Below, in pieces: positions 28,860-38,097 of a stretch of 64,000 bases of DNA; within the stretch, counting starts at the first letter, position 1; each line of letters begins with the position of its first letter. A model generated the notes under the pieces. The model was not told the origin of the DNA. It searched no databases and was given only the letters and a program-made list of their open reading frames with translations. Source of the stretch: Pseudomonas lurida (GTDB lineage: Bacteria; Pseudomonadota; Gammaproteobacteria; Pseudomonadales; Pseudomonadaceae). The translations under genes and the position numbers were made by a program. Location of the stretch: contig NZ_PDJB01000001.1 in assembly GCF_002563895.1 (NCBI RefSeq), forward strand, positions 4,075,501 to 4,139,500, in the 5' to 3' direction.

Positions 28860-29153
28860 ATGGACACCCTGAGTAAATCCCAAATCGAATCGGCACTGGC
28901 AGCCCGCCTGCCCAGCTACACGGTGACGTGTACGGTGCACGCCGATGGCACCCTTTCGGTCGTGCTCAGCGGCCCGGAAACCGACCATTTTGCAATTACC
29001 GGGATCGTGCGCACGGATTACCGCGGCGCCGAAGCGATCGCACAGTTGGCCAATGAAATACTCAGGGAGATGGTGCTCTCACGCCAAGCCATGAGGAATG
29101 ACCGCAAGCAGCCGCCCGATCCAGCCAATGCGGGAAAAGGCCGAGACCGGTAA
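28860..29153 (+). CDS. Hypothetical protein (97 aa)
   Basis: Soluble alpha/beta protein (MDTLSKSQIESALAARLPSY...TGIVRTDYRGAEAIAQLANEIL). The pattern, a short domain with a TGI-x-R core and a C-terminal helix, recalls the small DUF1652-type Pseudomonas proteins, but I am not sure. Its stop lies inside the loop of the following terminator. Confidence 0.7.
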   Translation: MDTLSKSQIESALAARLPSYTVTCTVHADGTLSVVLSGPETDHFAITGIVRTDYRGAEAIAQLANEILREMVLSRQAMRNDRKQPPDPANAGKGRDR

Positions 29154-29168
29154 CGGGCTCGGCCTTTT
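29135..29168. terminator. Bidirectional intrinsic terminator
   Basis: 11-bp perfect stem AAAAGGCCGAG/CTCGGCCTTTT with a 12-nt loop, between two convergent genes; As and Ts at both ends let it work both ways. Confidence 0.85.
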
Positions 29169-29172
29169 CGTG

Positions 29173-29829
29173 TCAGCCCGCCGCGGCCTGCACGTACAGC
29201 AAGCCTTGCGCGTCGCGCTGTACGTCTAACTCCCCGTACCCGTCAATCGAAGGATGCTCGGTAACCATCGGCGTATGATGCGTCGAGGTCACGACCATCA
29301 CATCCGCCCCTGCGGCCTCTCCCGCACGAATGCCTACTGTCGCATCCTCAAATACCAGGCACTCCTGCACTGGTACGCCCAGGCGTTGCGCCCCCAGCAC
29401 GTAGCAGGCGGGGTTCGGCTTGCCGACGGCAACGTCTTCGGCCGTGACCAGCACCGCCGGTGGCGCAATGCCCGCCGCTTGCATTCGACGCAACGCCAGC
29501 TCCCTGGGGGCCGAGGTGACCAGCGCCCATTGATCACCCGGCAGGCTGTTCAAAAATGTGACGGCGCCGGGAATCGCGACAACACCCTCGACGTCATTGA
29601 CCTCAGCCTCGGTAATCCACTGCGCCTCAACCTCGGGATCCACGCCGGGCAGTGCCTGGCGCGTGATGATATCGATCGCGCGGGCCCCGTGAATCGTCTT
29701 CAAAAACGCGGGCACATCCAGGCCATGGCGTTCAGCCCAGAGGCTCCAGACTCGCTCGGCGGCAGCAATGGAGTTGAGTAACGTCCCATCCATATCGAAC
29801 AGAAAGGCACGGTAACGGCGGTTGAACAC
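29173..29829 (-). CDS. HAD-superfamily sugar/glycerol-phosphate phosphatase
   Basis: Predicted cytoplasmic phosphatase, HAD subfamily IA. 218 residues with motif I FLFDMDGTLLNS (two Asp), motif II VTSAP, motif III Lys in VGKPNPACY and motif IV FEDATVGIRAGEAAG. Closest in pattern to YfbT/HxpA-like sugar phosphatases. Start: GTG at 29829 has GAGG 7 bp upstream; another GTG at 29850 is possible. Confidence 0.85.
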   Translation of the reverse strand: MFNRRYRAFLFDMDGTLLNSIAAAERVWSLWAERHGLDVPAFLKTIHGARAIDIITRQALPGVDPEVEAQWITEAEVNDVEGVVAIPGAVTFLNSLPGDQWALVTSAPRELALRRMQAAGIAPPAVLVTAEDVAVGKPNPACYVLGAQRLGVPVQECLVFEDATVGIRAGEAAGADVMVVTSTHHTPMVTEHPSIDGYGELDVQRDAQGLLYVQAAAG

Positions 29830-29942
29830 GGCTGAACCTCGGATGGACACTGCGCGGCTTCCTCATGGACAGAGACAAATGATCGGCCCACTGCAATCTA
29901 CGGATCGCCTCGGCACTTGTAAACGCTACCGAACTCGATTGC

Positions 29943-29969
29943 ATTACAGCTTTGTAATCAGGCTGTAAG
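29943..29969. promoter_or_regulatory. Shared regulatory motif, copy A
   Basis: ATTACA-N3-TTGTAATCA-N2-CTGTAAG. The same layout recurs at 30838-30864 (19 of 27 bases equal). It resembles the TTACA-N4-TGTAAT boxes of CopR/CusR-type regulators and lies 88 bp before the alpha/beta hydrolase. Confidence 0.6.
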
Positions 29970-30057
29970 TCTTGTTGGCACCCTCACTTCATACAGTGGA
30001 GTCGTCAGTCACCCATCTTGGATGACGCCGCTTCCTACTGATGAAAAGGCCCCGCCC

Positions 30058-30828
30058 ATGAAACCCGCAAGCAAACTCTGCCTGATCGCCGCCAGCCTGC
30101 TGATGCTGGGCACCGGCACCGCCATGGCCGCCACCGTCGCGCCAGTCAAAGCCAATAACGTAGTGCTGGTGCACGGTTCCTGGGCCGACGGTTCAAGCTG
30201 GTCCGAGGTGATCACCCGCCTCCAGGCCGCCGGCCTGCACGTTACCGCCGTACAGAATCCGCTGACCTCGGTGGCCGACGATGTCGCTGCCACTAACCGC
30301 GTGTTGGACCAACAAGATGGCCCTACGGTGCTGGTCGGCCATTCCTACGCCGGGACCGTGGTGAGCGACGCCGGAGTAAACCCGAAAGTCAGTGCCCTGG
30401 TGTACGTCGCCGCACGTGCGCCGGACGCCAATGAAGACTTCGTCGCCCTTTCGGCCAAGTACCCGACCATGCCTGTGCGGGCCGGTGTGGAAGAGCACGA
30501 CGGCTACCTCACCCTGAGCCAGGACGCCTTCCTCAAGTACTTCGCTGCCGATGTGCCGCACGCCAAGGCCCTGGCGTTGTACGCCGTGCAGCAGCCCATC
30601 ACCAAGGCCCTGTTCAGCGGCCGCACCGTCAATGCCGCCTGGCACACCAAGCCGTCCTGGTACGCGGTGTCGGCGAATGACCAGACCATCAACCCGGACC
30701 TGGAGCGCTTCCTCGCCAAGCGCATGAACGCCACCACGATCGAGCTGCCTTCGAGCCACTTGTCGTTGGTGTCCCACGCCAAGGAAATCACCGACCTGAT
30801 CCTCGAAGCCTCTGGCCGCCAGCCCTGA
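30058..30828 (+). CDS. Exported alpha/beta hydrolase
   Basis: Esterase-like enzyme of 256 residues. Signal peptide to AMA (about residue 24), then VVLVHGSWADGSSW oxyanion loop, nucleophile elbow GHSYAGTVV, and catalytic His near the end (SSHLSLVSH). This is the pattern of the small EstC/pyrethroid-hydrolase-like family often induced by metal or stress. Start at 30058 chosen for the signal peptide. A motif shared with the next gene suggests control by the downstream two-component system. Confidence 0.87.
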   Translation: MKPASKLCLIAASLLMLGTGTAMAATVAPVKANNVVLVHGSWADGSSWSEVITRLQAAGLHVTAVQNPLTSVADDVAATNRVLDQQDGPTVLVGHSYAGTVVSDAGVNPKVSALVYVAARAPDANEDFVALSAKYPTMPVRAGVEEHDGYLTLSQDAFLKYFAADVPHAKALALYAVQQPITKALFSGRTVNAAWHTKPSWYAVSANDQTINPDLERFLAKRMNATTIELPSSHLSLVSHAKEITDLILEASGRQP

Positions 30829-30837
30829 AAACACGGC

Positions 30838-30864
30838 ATTACAAACTTGTCATCATCCTGTTGG
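30838..30864. promoter_or_regulatory. Shared regulatory motif, copy B
   Basis: ATTACA-N3-TTGTCATCA-N2-CTGTTGG, 77 bp before the DUF2790 gene that leads the two-component operon. See copy A. Confidence 0.6.
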
Positions 30865-30941
30865 TTGGCTGTTCGGGGCGCCTGGTTACTGTGAACTCAC
30901 TGCCACGACCTGGCAGCCAACCCTTTAAGAGAGATACCGCC

Positions 30942-31187
30942 ATGAAACTGTTCATCCTCGGCTTCACCGCTTTGCTCGCTACCGGCTCCGTGTTGGCTGC
31001 CGAACCGGTCATTCACGACCAGACGGGCTTCTTTGTACACCTGGACGTGGCCAAAGTGCTGTCGAGCACCGACACCTACGGCCAGTGCGGCATCGTCCCC
31101 GCGCGCCTCGACTACCTGGACAGCCAGGGCCGCGAACATGTGCTGGACTATCAGGTCCAGGGCATCGGTTGCGCCAGTGACAATTGA
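30942..31187 (+). CDS. DUF2790-family exported protein (81 aa)
   Basis: Signal peptide (MKLFILGFTALLATGSVLA), then a short domain with two Cys (YGQCGIVPARLDYLDSQGREH and GIGCASDN) that fits DUF2790, a small family common in Pseudomonas next to metal-type two-component systems. It probably is periplasmic and may bind metal or assist sensing; no direct evidence. 42 bp before the response regulator. Confidence 0.85.
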   Translation: MKLFILGFTALLATGSVLAAEPVIHDQTGFFVHLDVAKVLSSTDTYGQCGIVPARLDYLDSQGREHVLDYQVQGIGCASDN

Positions 31188-31229
31188 TCGGGCTACACTT
31201 GCGCCACGCATTGAGACAGGGCACTTCCC

Positions 31230-31901
31230 ATGAACATTCTCGTAGTCGAAGACGAACCCAAGGCTGGCAATTACCTGCTCAATGGCCTGCAGGAGCTGGG
31301 CTACTCCGTCAGCCTCGCCCGGGACGGCGTGGACGGCTTGCACCAGGCCTTGGAAACGCCGTTCGACGTGATCGTGCTGGATGTGATGATGCCCAAAATG
31401 GATGGCTGGGAAGTGCTGCGCCGCCTGCGCAAGGAAGCCGATACGCCCGTGCTGTTCCTGACGGCGCGCGACGACATCGCCGACCGCATCAAGGGCCTGG
31501 AACTGGGTGCCGATGACTACCTGATCAAGCCGTTTTCCTTCGCTGAACTGGTGGCACGCTTGCGCACCCTGACACGCCGCGGGCCGAGCCGGGAAGAGGA
31601 ACAGTTGCAGATCGCAGACCTGCAAATCGACGTGCTGAAGCGTCGCGTCACCCGCGCTGGCACCCGCATCACCCTGACCAACAAAGAGTTTGCCTTGCTG
31701 CATCTGTTCGCGACCCACCAGGGCCAGGTGCTCTCCCGTTCACTGATCGCGTCACGGGTGTGGGACATGAATTTTGACAGCGACACCAACGTGGTCGACG
31801 TGGCCGTGCGGCGCCTGCGCTTGAAAATCGACGATCCCTTCCAGCTCAAGCTGATCCACAGCGTGCGTGGCATCGGCTACCGCTTCGATACCCAGCCATG
31901 A
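31230..31901 (+). CDS. Heavy-metal-type response regulator (CopR/CusR-like)
   Basis: 223 residues: receiver with E7-D8, phospho-acceptor Asp51 ([13 protein letters not shown]) and KPFSFAEL, then an OmpR-type winged helix ([31 protein letters not shown]). The IrlR/CusR-type IRL subfamily is indicated by [16 protein letters not shown]. Overlaps the kinase gene by 4 bp. Likely binds the motif at 29943 and 30838. Confidence 0.93.
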   Translation: MNILVVEDEPKAGNYLLNGLQELGYSVSLARDGVDGLHQALETPFDVIVLDVMMPKMDGWEVLRRLRKEADTPVLFLTARDDIADRIKGLELGADDYLIKPFSFAELVARLRTLTRRGPSREEEQLQIADLQIDVLKRRVTRAGTRITLTNKEFALLHLFATHQGQVLSRSLIASRVWDMNFDSDTNVVDVAVRRLRLKIDDPFQLKLIHSVRGIGYRFDTQP

Positions 31902-33298
31902 ACAAACCCCGTCATTATTCCCTGACCCTGCGCCTGGCGTTGATCTTCGCCCTGCTCGCCTTCGCCCTGCTGGCGACACTCGGCGTGGCGCTGTACCGCG
32001 AGCTGGAGCGGGAGTTGGTCATGCGTGACGACGCGGCCTTGATCTACCGCATCGATCAATTGCGCAACCTGCTCAACGACAGCAACACCCTGGACTTGAT
32101 CAAGACCAAGCCGGAGCTGTTCCAGAACATGCTGGGCAACCGCGAGTCGGTGCTGAGCATCACCGCGCCAGGGCAGAAGCCATTGCTGACGGTCAACCCC
32201 GGCAATATCGACCTGCCTGCCGTGCCGCCCGTCCCCAAGAACCATCAACTGACGTTCGCCGACGTGCACCATTTCCCCGGCATCAATGGCGTTCCCTTTG
32301 CCACCCTGGCCGCGTCCATCGACTCCGGCGACCTGGGCAGCCTGCAAGTCACCACGGGGCGCCTGATGACCGAGCGCACCGCCGTGCTCGCCAGCTACCG
32401 CTTGAGCGTTTATATCCTGGCGAGCATCGCGGCAATCCTACTGGCCGTGGTGGGTTACCTGCTGGTTCATCGTGGGTTATTGCCGTTGCGCCGCCTGGCG
32501 CGGCACGCCCAAGGCATCGGCGTCGGCAACCTCGCCGAGCGCCTCGACAGCCACGGCGCGCCGAAAGAACTGCTGCCGATGATCGATTCGTTCAACACCA
32601 TGCTTGAGCGGCTGGCCAAGGGTTTTGTCCAACTGGGCCAGGTGTCCACCGACATGGCGCACGAGTTGCGCACACCGATCAACAACCTGCTGGGGGAAAC
32701 CCAGGTCGCCCTGCAACAGAACCGCAGCATCGAGAGTTATCAGCAACTGCTGGCATCCAATGTCGAAGAACTTGAACGCCTGGCGCGGATGCTCGACAAC
32801 ATGCTGTTCCTGGCCCGCACCGACCCGGCCAGCGCCCTTCGCCAGCGCCAGGAACTCAGTGCGGCGGACGAGGTGGAACGTATCGCCGAGTACTTCGAGG
32901 GTTTGGCGGGTGATGTGGACATCAGCATTCATGCCGAAGGTGAAGGGGTGATCTGGGCGGAGCCGATGCTGCTGCGCAGAGCCCTGGCGAACCTGTGCGC
33001 CAACGCCATCAAATATGGCGCGCCGGGTACTGAGTTGGAGATCCGGGCGGTGCCCAGCGCCGAGGGCATTCACCTGAAGGTCAGCAACCAAGGCGAGACC
33101 ATCGCCGCCGAGCACCTGCCGCGGCTGTTCGAACGGTTTTACCGGGTGGATGAGTCACGAGAACGTTCGGCGCAGTCCAATGGATTGGGCTTGTCGATCG
33201 TGGCGACCATCATGCAGTTGCATAGCGGTCGTTACAGCGTGAGCAGCGAGGCGGGGGTGACGTGTTTTGAGTTGTTCTTTCCGAAACGGGACGACTGA
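31898..33298 (+). CDS. Heavy-metal-type sensor histidine kinase (CusS/IrlS-like)
   Basis: 466 residues. TM1 about 12-30, periplasmic sensor about 31-168, TM2 about 169-188, HAMP, HisKA with His255 ([15 protein letters not shown]), HATPase with N box ([10 protein letters not shown]) and GLGLSIV. The periplasmic loop has several His ([15 protein letters not shown]) that could bind a metal ion. ATGA overlap with its regulator. Confidence 0.92.
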   Translation: MNKPRHYSLTLRLALIFALLAFALLATLGVALYRELERELVMRDDAALIYRIDQLRNLLNDSNTLDLIKTKPELFQNMLGNRESVLSITAPGQKPLLTVNPGNIDLPAVPPVPKNHQLTFADVHHFPGINGVPFATLAASIDSGDLGSLQVTTGRLMTERTAVLASYRLSVYILASIAAILLAVVGYLLVHRGLLPLRRLARHAQGIGVGNLAERLDSHGAPKELLPMIDSFNTMLERLAKGFVQLGQVSTDMAHELRTPINNLLGETQVALQQNRSIESYQQLLASNVEELERLARMLDNMLFLARTDPASALRQRQELSAADEVERIAEYFEGLAGDVDISIHAEGEGVIWAEPMLLRRALANLCANAIKYGAPGTELEIRAVPSAEGIHLKVSNQGETIAAEHLPRLFERFYRVDESRERSAQSNGLGLSIVATIMQLHSGRYSVSSEAGVTCFELFFPKRDD

Positions 33299-33339
33299 GC
33301 GGCAATCACTTGTTTGCACTGTGAGAAGCGTCGGCCCGG

Positions 33340-33981
33340 TCAGCTGACCTGCCCGCCCGCTTCCTTTATATCCACAGGTGCTTGCCACGCCGTCAGTACT
33401 GCCGCCTGCAAGCCCGCAACCATCGTATCCAGCGCCATCGAGGGGCGCTGCGAGCCCGTCACCTGCTCCGGCAGCAACGGTACGTGGATAAACCCACTGC
33501 GTACCCCAGACCCTGCAAGCGCATGCTGCAACAGATAAAAAATTTGATTACACACGAACGTCCCTGCCGTCTGCGATACCGAGGCCGCGATTCCCGCGTC
33601 GCGCACCGCCTTGACCATCGCCTTGATCGGCAGCGTCGTGAAGTAGGCCGCCGGACCTTCAGCCACGACCGCCGTGTCGATAGGCTGCTCGCCGAGGTTA
33701 TCGGGGATGCGTGCATCGTTGATATTGATCGCCACTCGCTCGACTGAAATATCGCTACGCCCCGGTCCCAAGCCGATAGCGATCACCATCGCCGGGTGCA
33801 ACTCGTCGATCAGCCGGGTCAGGCACTCGCCAGCCGTGGCAAATGCGCAAGGCAATCGACGCGCAACAATCTGAGCATCGCCTCCCAATTGCACGCCATC
33901 CAGTTGGCGCACAGCTTCCCAGGACGGATTGAGCCGGTCTTGATCAAAGGGTTCGAACCCCGTCAGCAGTACGATTTGCAT
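33340..33981 (-). CDS. pcp: Pyroglutamyl-peptidase I
   Basis: Removes N-terminal pyroglutamate from peptides. 213 residues with the full triad in the usual places: Glu81 (SVERVAIN), Cys144 (AGTFVCNQIFY) and His166 (GFIHVPLLPEQ). Cytoplasmic C15 cysteine peptidase. Follows the DUF979 gene by 7 bp, so released 5-oxoproline or pGlu-peptides are the likely common substrate. Confidence 0.97.
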   Translation of the reverse strand: MQIVLLTGFEPFDQDRLNPSWEAVRQLDGVQLGGDAQIVARRLPCAFATAGECLTRLIDELHPAMVIAIGLGPGRSDISVERVAININDARIPDNLGEQPIDTAVVAEGPAAYFTTLPIKAMVKAVRDAGIAASVSQTAGTFVCNQIFYLLQHALAGSGVRSGFIHVPLLPEQVTGSQRPSMALDTMVAGLQAAVLTAWQAPVDIKEAGGQVS

Positions 33982-33988
33982 CCTGGCC

Positions 33989-34939
33989 TCACATCAGCAG
34001 GTAAAGCAGCACAATATTGACCACCAGCATCATCAACGCAGTCGGCAACTGAGCCTTGATCACCGCGTTCTTGTCCGGCAGCTCGAGCAACGCCGCGGGG
34101 ACGATATTGAAGTTGGCGGCCATCGGGGTCATCAGGGTACCGCAGTAGCCGGAGAACATGCCGATCGCCGCCATCACCGCCGGATTACCGCCGTAGATAC
34201 CCACCAGCACCGGCACGCCGACACCGCCGGTCATCACCGGGAACGCCGCAAAGCCATTGCCCATGATCACCGTGAACAAGGCCATGCCCAGCACGTAGAC
34301 CATCACCGCCACCAACTTGAAGTCCAGGTTGATATAGGTAGTGGTCACATGCGCGACAGCCGTGCCGACCCCAGCTTCGTTAAACAGCAAACCCAGCATC
34401 GCCAGCATTTGCGGCAGCACCATGGCCCAGCCAAGGGCTTCAGTCAGGCGGCGCGATTCGCGCAAGGCTTGCACCGGCGTATCGCGGGTCAGCCAGCAGG
34501 CCAGGCCAAGGGCGATCAGGCAACCGATACCGAGGGAGACGAAGGTGGTGTTTTTCGGGTCCAGCAGCGGTACGCCGCCGATCTCGGTGTGCTTGAGCAA
34601 TACCGAGCCGATCACCGTGGTCAGCGGAATTGCCAAGGCTGGAATAAACAGCTTATGACCCAGGCGACCGGCACTCGCGCGGGATGCCTTGTCGTGCAAC
34701 TCGGCATGCGTGCCACGGCCAACACCGCCCATGCCAGCGATCAATGCCATCAGCACTACGCCTGCACCGATGACCACCGACGGCAGACGTTCACCGACCA
34801 GGAACGGAATGGCGAACAACAGCCAGAACAGTGCACTGGACCAGCGCTTGGGATGGGTCCGGTCCATCAGGATCATGCCCGCCGTGATCAGCAGCAGAAC
34901 CCCGGCCAGCCAGTACAGGTATTGAATGGAAATGATCAT
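33989..34939 (-). CDS. DUF979 membrane subunit of 5-oxoproline transporter
   Basis: 316 residues with about nine to ten hydrophobic helices. DUF979 pattern (GNGFAAFPVMTGGVGVPVLV, GYCGTLMTPMAANFNIVPAALL). Paired in many bacteria with DUF969 and pcp; proposed importer of 5-oxoproline. Start overlaps the DUF969 stop by 4 bp. Confidence 0.88.
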   Translation of the reverse strand: MIISIQYLYWLAGVLLLITAGMILMDRTHPKRWSSALFWLLFAIPFLVGERLPSVVIGAGVVLMALIAGMGGVGRGTHAELHDKASRASAGRLGHKLFIPALAIPLTTVIGSVLLKHTEIGGVPLLDPKNTTFVSLGIGCLIALGLACWLTRDTPVQALRESRRLTEALGWAMVLPQMLAMLGLLFNEAGVGTAVAHVTTTYINLDFKLVAVMVYVLGMALFTVIMGNGFAAFPVMTGGVGVPVLVGIYGGNPAVMAAIGMFSGYCGTLMTPMAANFNIVPAALLELPDKNAVIKAQLPTALMMLVVNIVLLYLLM

Positions 34940-35652
34940 TGCGCGGCCTCCACGGGGGTGGCGGCCGGCGTCATCTCACGGGTGAGCCTTCGGTCAAACC
35001 GATGCAGGCGGATCGCGTGAATGATGAAGGCGCAGATCGCCGTAGGAATACCCCACACCGCAATGTGCAGCGGCTCCACATCAATTCCGGAACCGAGCAA
35101 GAAGGTGTGCATCAATGCGATGGCGCCGAAGGCAACAAAAATGTCCTCACCAAAAAACAGGCCGACGTTATCCGTCGCGGCGCACATGGCCAAGACCTTG
35201 TGACGCAAATTGTCCGGCAGCTTGCCGTAGCGTTTCTCCGCAGCGCCCTCGGCCATCGGTGCCAGCAACGGACGCACCATCTGCGGGTGCCCGCCCAGGC
35301 TGGTCAAGCCCATGGCGGCCGTGGATTCACGCACAAACAGATAGATGATCAACAAGCGCCCCACCGTGGCGCGTTCGAACCGTGCAATCCAGTTCTGCGC
35401 ATGCAGGCGCAACCCGTGGCGCTCCAGCAGGCCGATGACGGCCAGGGGCAGCAATAGAATCAACTGCAGTGCACGGGTCTGAAGGAAGCCATCGCCCATG
35501 GTGGCGAGGATTTTTTCCAACGGAAAATGGGCGGCAAGCCCGGTGGCGATAGCGGCGGCGGTGACCACCAACAGCGGGTTGAAGCGCAAGACGAAGCCAA
35601 CCACGATCACAAGTACGCCGATCAACGGCCATAAGTTCACAACAGTTTGCAT
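34936..35652 (-). CDS. DUF969 membrane subunit of 5-oxoproline transporter
   Basis: 238 residues, about six helices (MQTVVNLWPLIGVLVIVVGFVL; RESTAAMGLTSLGGHPQMVRPLLAPMAEGAA). ATG at 35652 with AGGA upstream; a 12-residue longer frame lacks support. First gene of the operon DUF969-DUF979-pcp. No regulator gene is adjacent. Confidence 0.88.
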   Translation of the reverse strand: MQTVVNLWPLIGVLVIVVGFVLRFNPLLVVTAAAIATGLAAHFPLEKILATMGDGFLQTRALQLILLLPLAVIGLLERHGLRLHAQNWIARFERATVGRLLIIYLFVRESTAAMGLTSLGGHPQMVRPLLAPMAEGAAEKRYGKLPDNLRHKVLAMCAATDNVGLFFGEDIFVAFGAIALMHTFLLGSGIDVEPLHIAVWGIPTAICAFIIHAIRLHRFDRRLTREMTPAATPVEAAQ

Positions 35653-36084
35653 GGCGATGAGGTCCTTAAGTGCGCGCTGCGGCGCCATTACAGCAGGATG
35701 TGAACAAAGGGTTCACAGCAAGAAGTGGCGTGCAGTCGGCTCGGTTTTTTATTGTTGACCCGAAAGGTCGAGCGTCAGTGGCGGCAACTTTGCTGCCTGG
35801 GGACGGGGGGTGTCCAACAAGAAAAATTGTTGCTGCAAACCAATAAATTTTGTGGGTGATTGAACAATGCGCAGGTAGCGAGGTGTGGACAGGCCGGAAG
35901 GGATTCATGCATTTTCGCGCCGCCTGCTTATCAGGCGCGCGCACCGATTGGCTCGCGCATCTACGATACGTCCTCATCCGCCTGGGAAGGCACTGCCTCG
36001 TCCATGACGCAAAAGCCGGTGCAGGCGATTGCCAAGCCGATGATCAGCGATATCAAGCATGCCAAGGCCAAGTAAACCGACACC

Positions 36085-36270
36085 GTGAGCGAATTCCTCG
36101 AATTTATCTGGAGACTCATCGATGTGCTGTACAGGCTGCTTGAGCTGTCCAGCGACTACACACCTTCGCGGCGAAAACGCGTGTTTTCATTTGGGTTTGT
36201 CATGTATTTACTGCTGGTGGCGGTCGTTGAACGTGCGTTGCTGCAGTTTTCTCTTGACGGTAGCGCCTGA
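36085..36270 (+). CDS. Small membrane protein (61 aa) ahead of MFS gene
   Basis: GTG start; an amphipathic N-terminus (MSEFLEFIWRLIDVLYRLLELS), a basic turn (PSRRKRV) and one transmembrane helix (FSFGFVMYLLLVAVVERALL). No good ribosome site, but the topology is sensible. A second, weaker frame (35860-36075, end ISDIKHAKAK) stops 9 bp upstream. Apart from these, I see nothing in 35653-36084 but the promoter side of the DUF969 operon. Confidence 0.5.
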   Translation: MSEFLEFIWRLIDVLYRLLELSSDYTPSRRKRVFSFGFVMYLLLVAVVERALLQFSLDGSA

Positions 36271-36328
36271 GGCGACCGCCCGGTATCGTCAGGCCCAAGC
36301 GACCTTCACTGAACAAGGGCCTGCACCG

Positions 36329-37750
36329 GTGACCTCTTCCACAACACCCGACACCCCGCTCAGCGTAAAAACCCGCTTGATAGCCCTGGTGGTCGCTGTG
36401 ACCTTCTTCATGGAAAACCTCGATGCCACGGTGATCGCCACCGCCCTGCCGACCATGGCATCGGCCTTCGGGGTGACGCCGGTCGACATGAACATCGGCA
36501 TCACCGCCTACATTCTCGCCGTGGCGATCTTCATCCCGCTGTCCAGCTGGGTCGCGGATCGCTTTGGTGCGCGCCGGGTCTTTGCCGGCGCGATCATCGT
36601 CTTCACCCTCGCCTCGCTGCTTTGCGGGTTGAGCCAGAGCCTTGAAATGTTCATCTTTGCCCGCGTGCTGCAGGGCATCGGTGGCGCGCTGATGGTGCCT
36701 GTAGGGCGTTTGGCGGTGCTGCGCAATACCGACAAAAAAGACTTGGTGAACATGATCGCGATCATCACCTGGCCAGGGCTGGTGGCGCCGATTCTGGGGC
36801 CATTGGCGGGCGGATTGATCGTGACACATGCCTCGTGGCCGTGGATTTTCTACGTAAACCTGCCGCTGGGCGCCGTGGCACTGGCCGCCGCGCTGTGGCT
36901 GGTGCCGGAAGGCCGTGAGGCCAGCGTGCGCCCGTTCGATGCCAAGGGCTTTTTGCTGCTGGCAGGTGCCTGCGTGGCATTGCTGGGTGGGCTGGAATGG
37001 CTGGGCAGCCAGGCCGGCGAAATGCTCATCCCCGGCGCAGGGCTGGTAGCGGCGGGCTTAGTGCTTTCGGTGTGGGCCGTGCGCCATTGCCGACATTCCT
37101 CCGATTCTTTGTTGCCGCTGGAAACGCTGTCCATCAATACCTTCCGCGTCAGCCTCTATGGCGGCTCAATGTTCCGCCTGGCCATCAGCGCCGTCCCCTT
37201 CTTGCTGCCGCTGCTGTTCCAGGTTGCCTTCGGCTTGTCCCCGGTGGACGCGGGCTTGTTGGTGCTGGCGGTATTCGCCGGCAACCTGGCGATGAAGCCC
37301 TTTACCACGGCCATCATGCAGCGCTTCGGGTTTCGCAAGGTGCTGATGGTGAATGGGGTGATCGGTGTGGTGTCGATCGCCGCCTGCGCCTTGTTCACGG
37401 CACAAACACCGTTTGCCGTGATTGCGGCGGTGTTGTTTGTGGGCGGCCTGTCACGCTCGATGCAGTTCACCTGCTACAACTCGATTGGCTTTGCCGACGT
37501 GCCCAAAGCGCGCATGAGCGAAGCGTCGGCGTTGTTCAGCATGTCGTTCCAGCTGGCGATGGGGATGGGTGTGACGGTGGCCGCGCTGTTGTTGCGTGCA
37601 TCCATGACCGTGCAGGGGCATGAGGTTCAGGCGCAGGTTGCGGATTTCCGAGTGGCGTTTATCGGCGTGGCGGTGCTGGGGGTGTTGGCGTTGGTGGATG
37701 TGTATCGGTTACCGAGGCAGGCTGGGGAAAGTGTGCTGAAGCGAAGTTAA
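36329..37750 (+). CDS. MFS drug exporter, DHA2/EmrB-QacA type
   Basis: Proton antiporter of 473 residues, about 14 helices. Motif C-like and motif A regions are present (NLDATVIATALPTMASAFG; SWVADRFGARRVF; RVLQGIGGALMVPVGRLAVLR). I chose the GTG at 36329 since the frame upstream overlaps the small ORF and lacks hydrophobic content. Substrate unknown; no regulator adjacent. Confidence 0.9.
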   Translation: MTSSTTPDTPLSVKTRLIALVVAVTFFMENLDATVIATALPTMASAFGVTPVDMNIGITAYILAVAIFIPLSSWVADRFGARRVFAGAIIVFTLASLLCGLSQSLEMFIFARVLQGIGGALMVPVGRLAVLRNTDKKDLVNMIAIITWPGLVAPILGPLAGGLIVTHASWPWIFYVNLPLGAVALAAALWLVPEGREASVRPFDAKGFLLLAGACVALLGGLEWLGSQAGEMLIPGAGLVAAGLVLSVWAVRHCRHSSDSLLPLETLSINTFRVSLYGGSMFRLAISAVPFLLPLLFQVAFGLSPVDAGLLVLAVFAGNLAMKPFTTAIMQRFGFRKVLMVNGVIGVVSIAACALFTAQTPFAVIAAVLFVGGLSRSMQFTCYNSIGFADVPKARMSEASALFSMSFQLAMGMGVTVAALLLRASMTVQGHEVQAQVADFRVAFIGVAVLGVLALVDVYRLPRQAGESVLKRS

Positions 37751-37776
37751 GCAGGAGATTGCCAAATCCCGGGCAA

Positions 37777-37810
37777 CAAAAAAGGGCCCACCTTTCGGTG
37801 AGCCCTTCTA
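37777..37810 (-). terminator. Intrinsic terminator of tRNA-Val(GAC)
   Basis: Stem GGGCTCACC / GGTGGGCCC with loop GAAA, followed on the minus strand by CTTTTTTG. It also could end the MFS gene on the other strand. Confidence 0.85.
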
Positions 37811-37836
37811 GACCGCCCAGCAGAGCGGATTTTGTT

Positions 37837-37913
37837 TGGTAGGCGCGATTGGACTCGAACCAACGACCCCCACCATGTCAAGGTGGTGCTCTAACCAACT
37901 GAGCTACGTGCCT
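37837..37913 (-). tRNA. tRNA-Val(GAC)
   Basis: 77 nt, acceptor AGGCACG, D-arm with AGTTGGTTAGA, anticodon loop TTGACAT (GAC), T-arm GGTTCGAGTCC, CCA encoded. Confidence 0.95.
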
Positions 37914-38097
37914 GCTGTGAGGCGGCATTCTACGGAATTCCGGAGGGGTGTCAACATCTTTTTTGCAGCTAAGCCTATGAATATGCGAATTTTTTATTTG
38001 CGTGGGGGACGCCCGTGAATTTCGGGTGGCTGGCAGGCAATTTTCAACTCAGGTAGGATCGGCTCACTCGTAAAAAATATAAAACAGAGGTTCCAGG

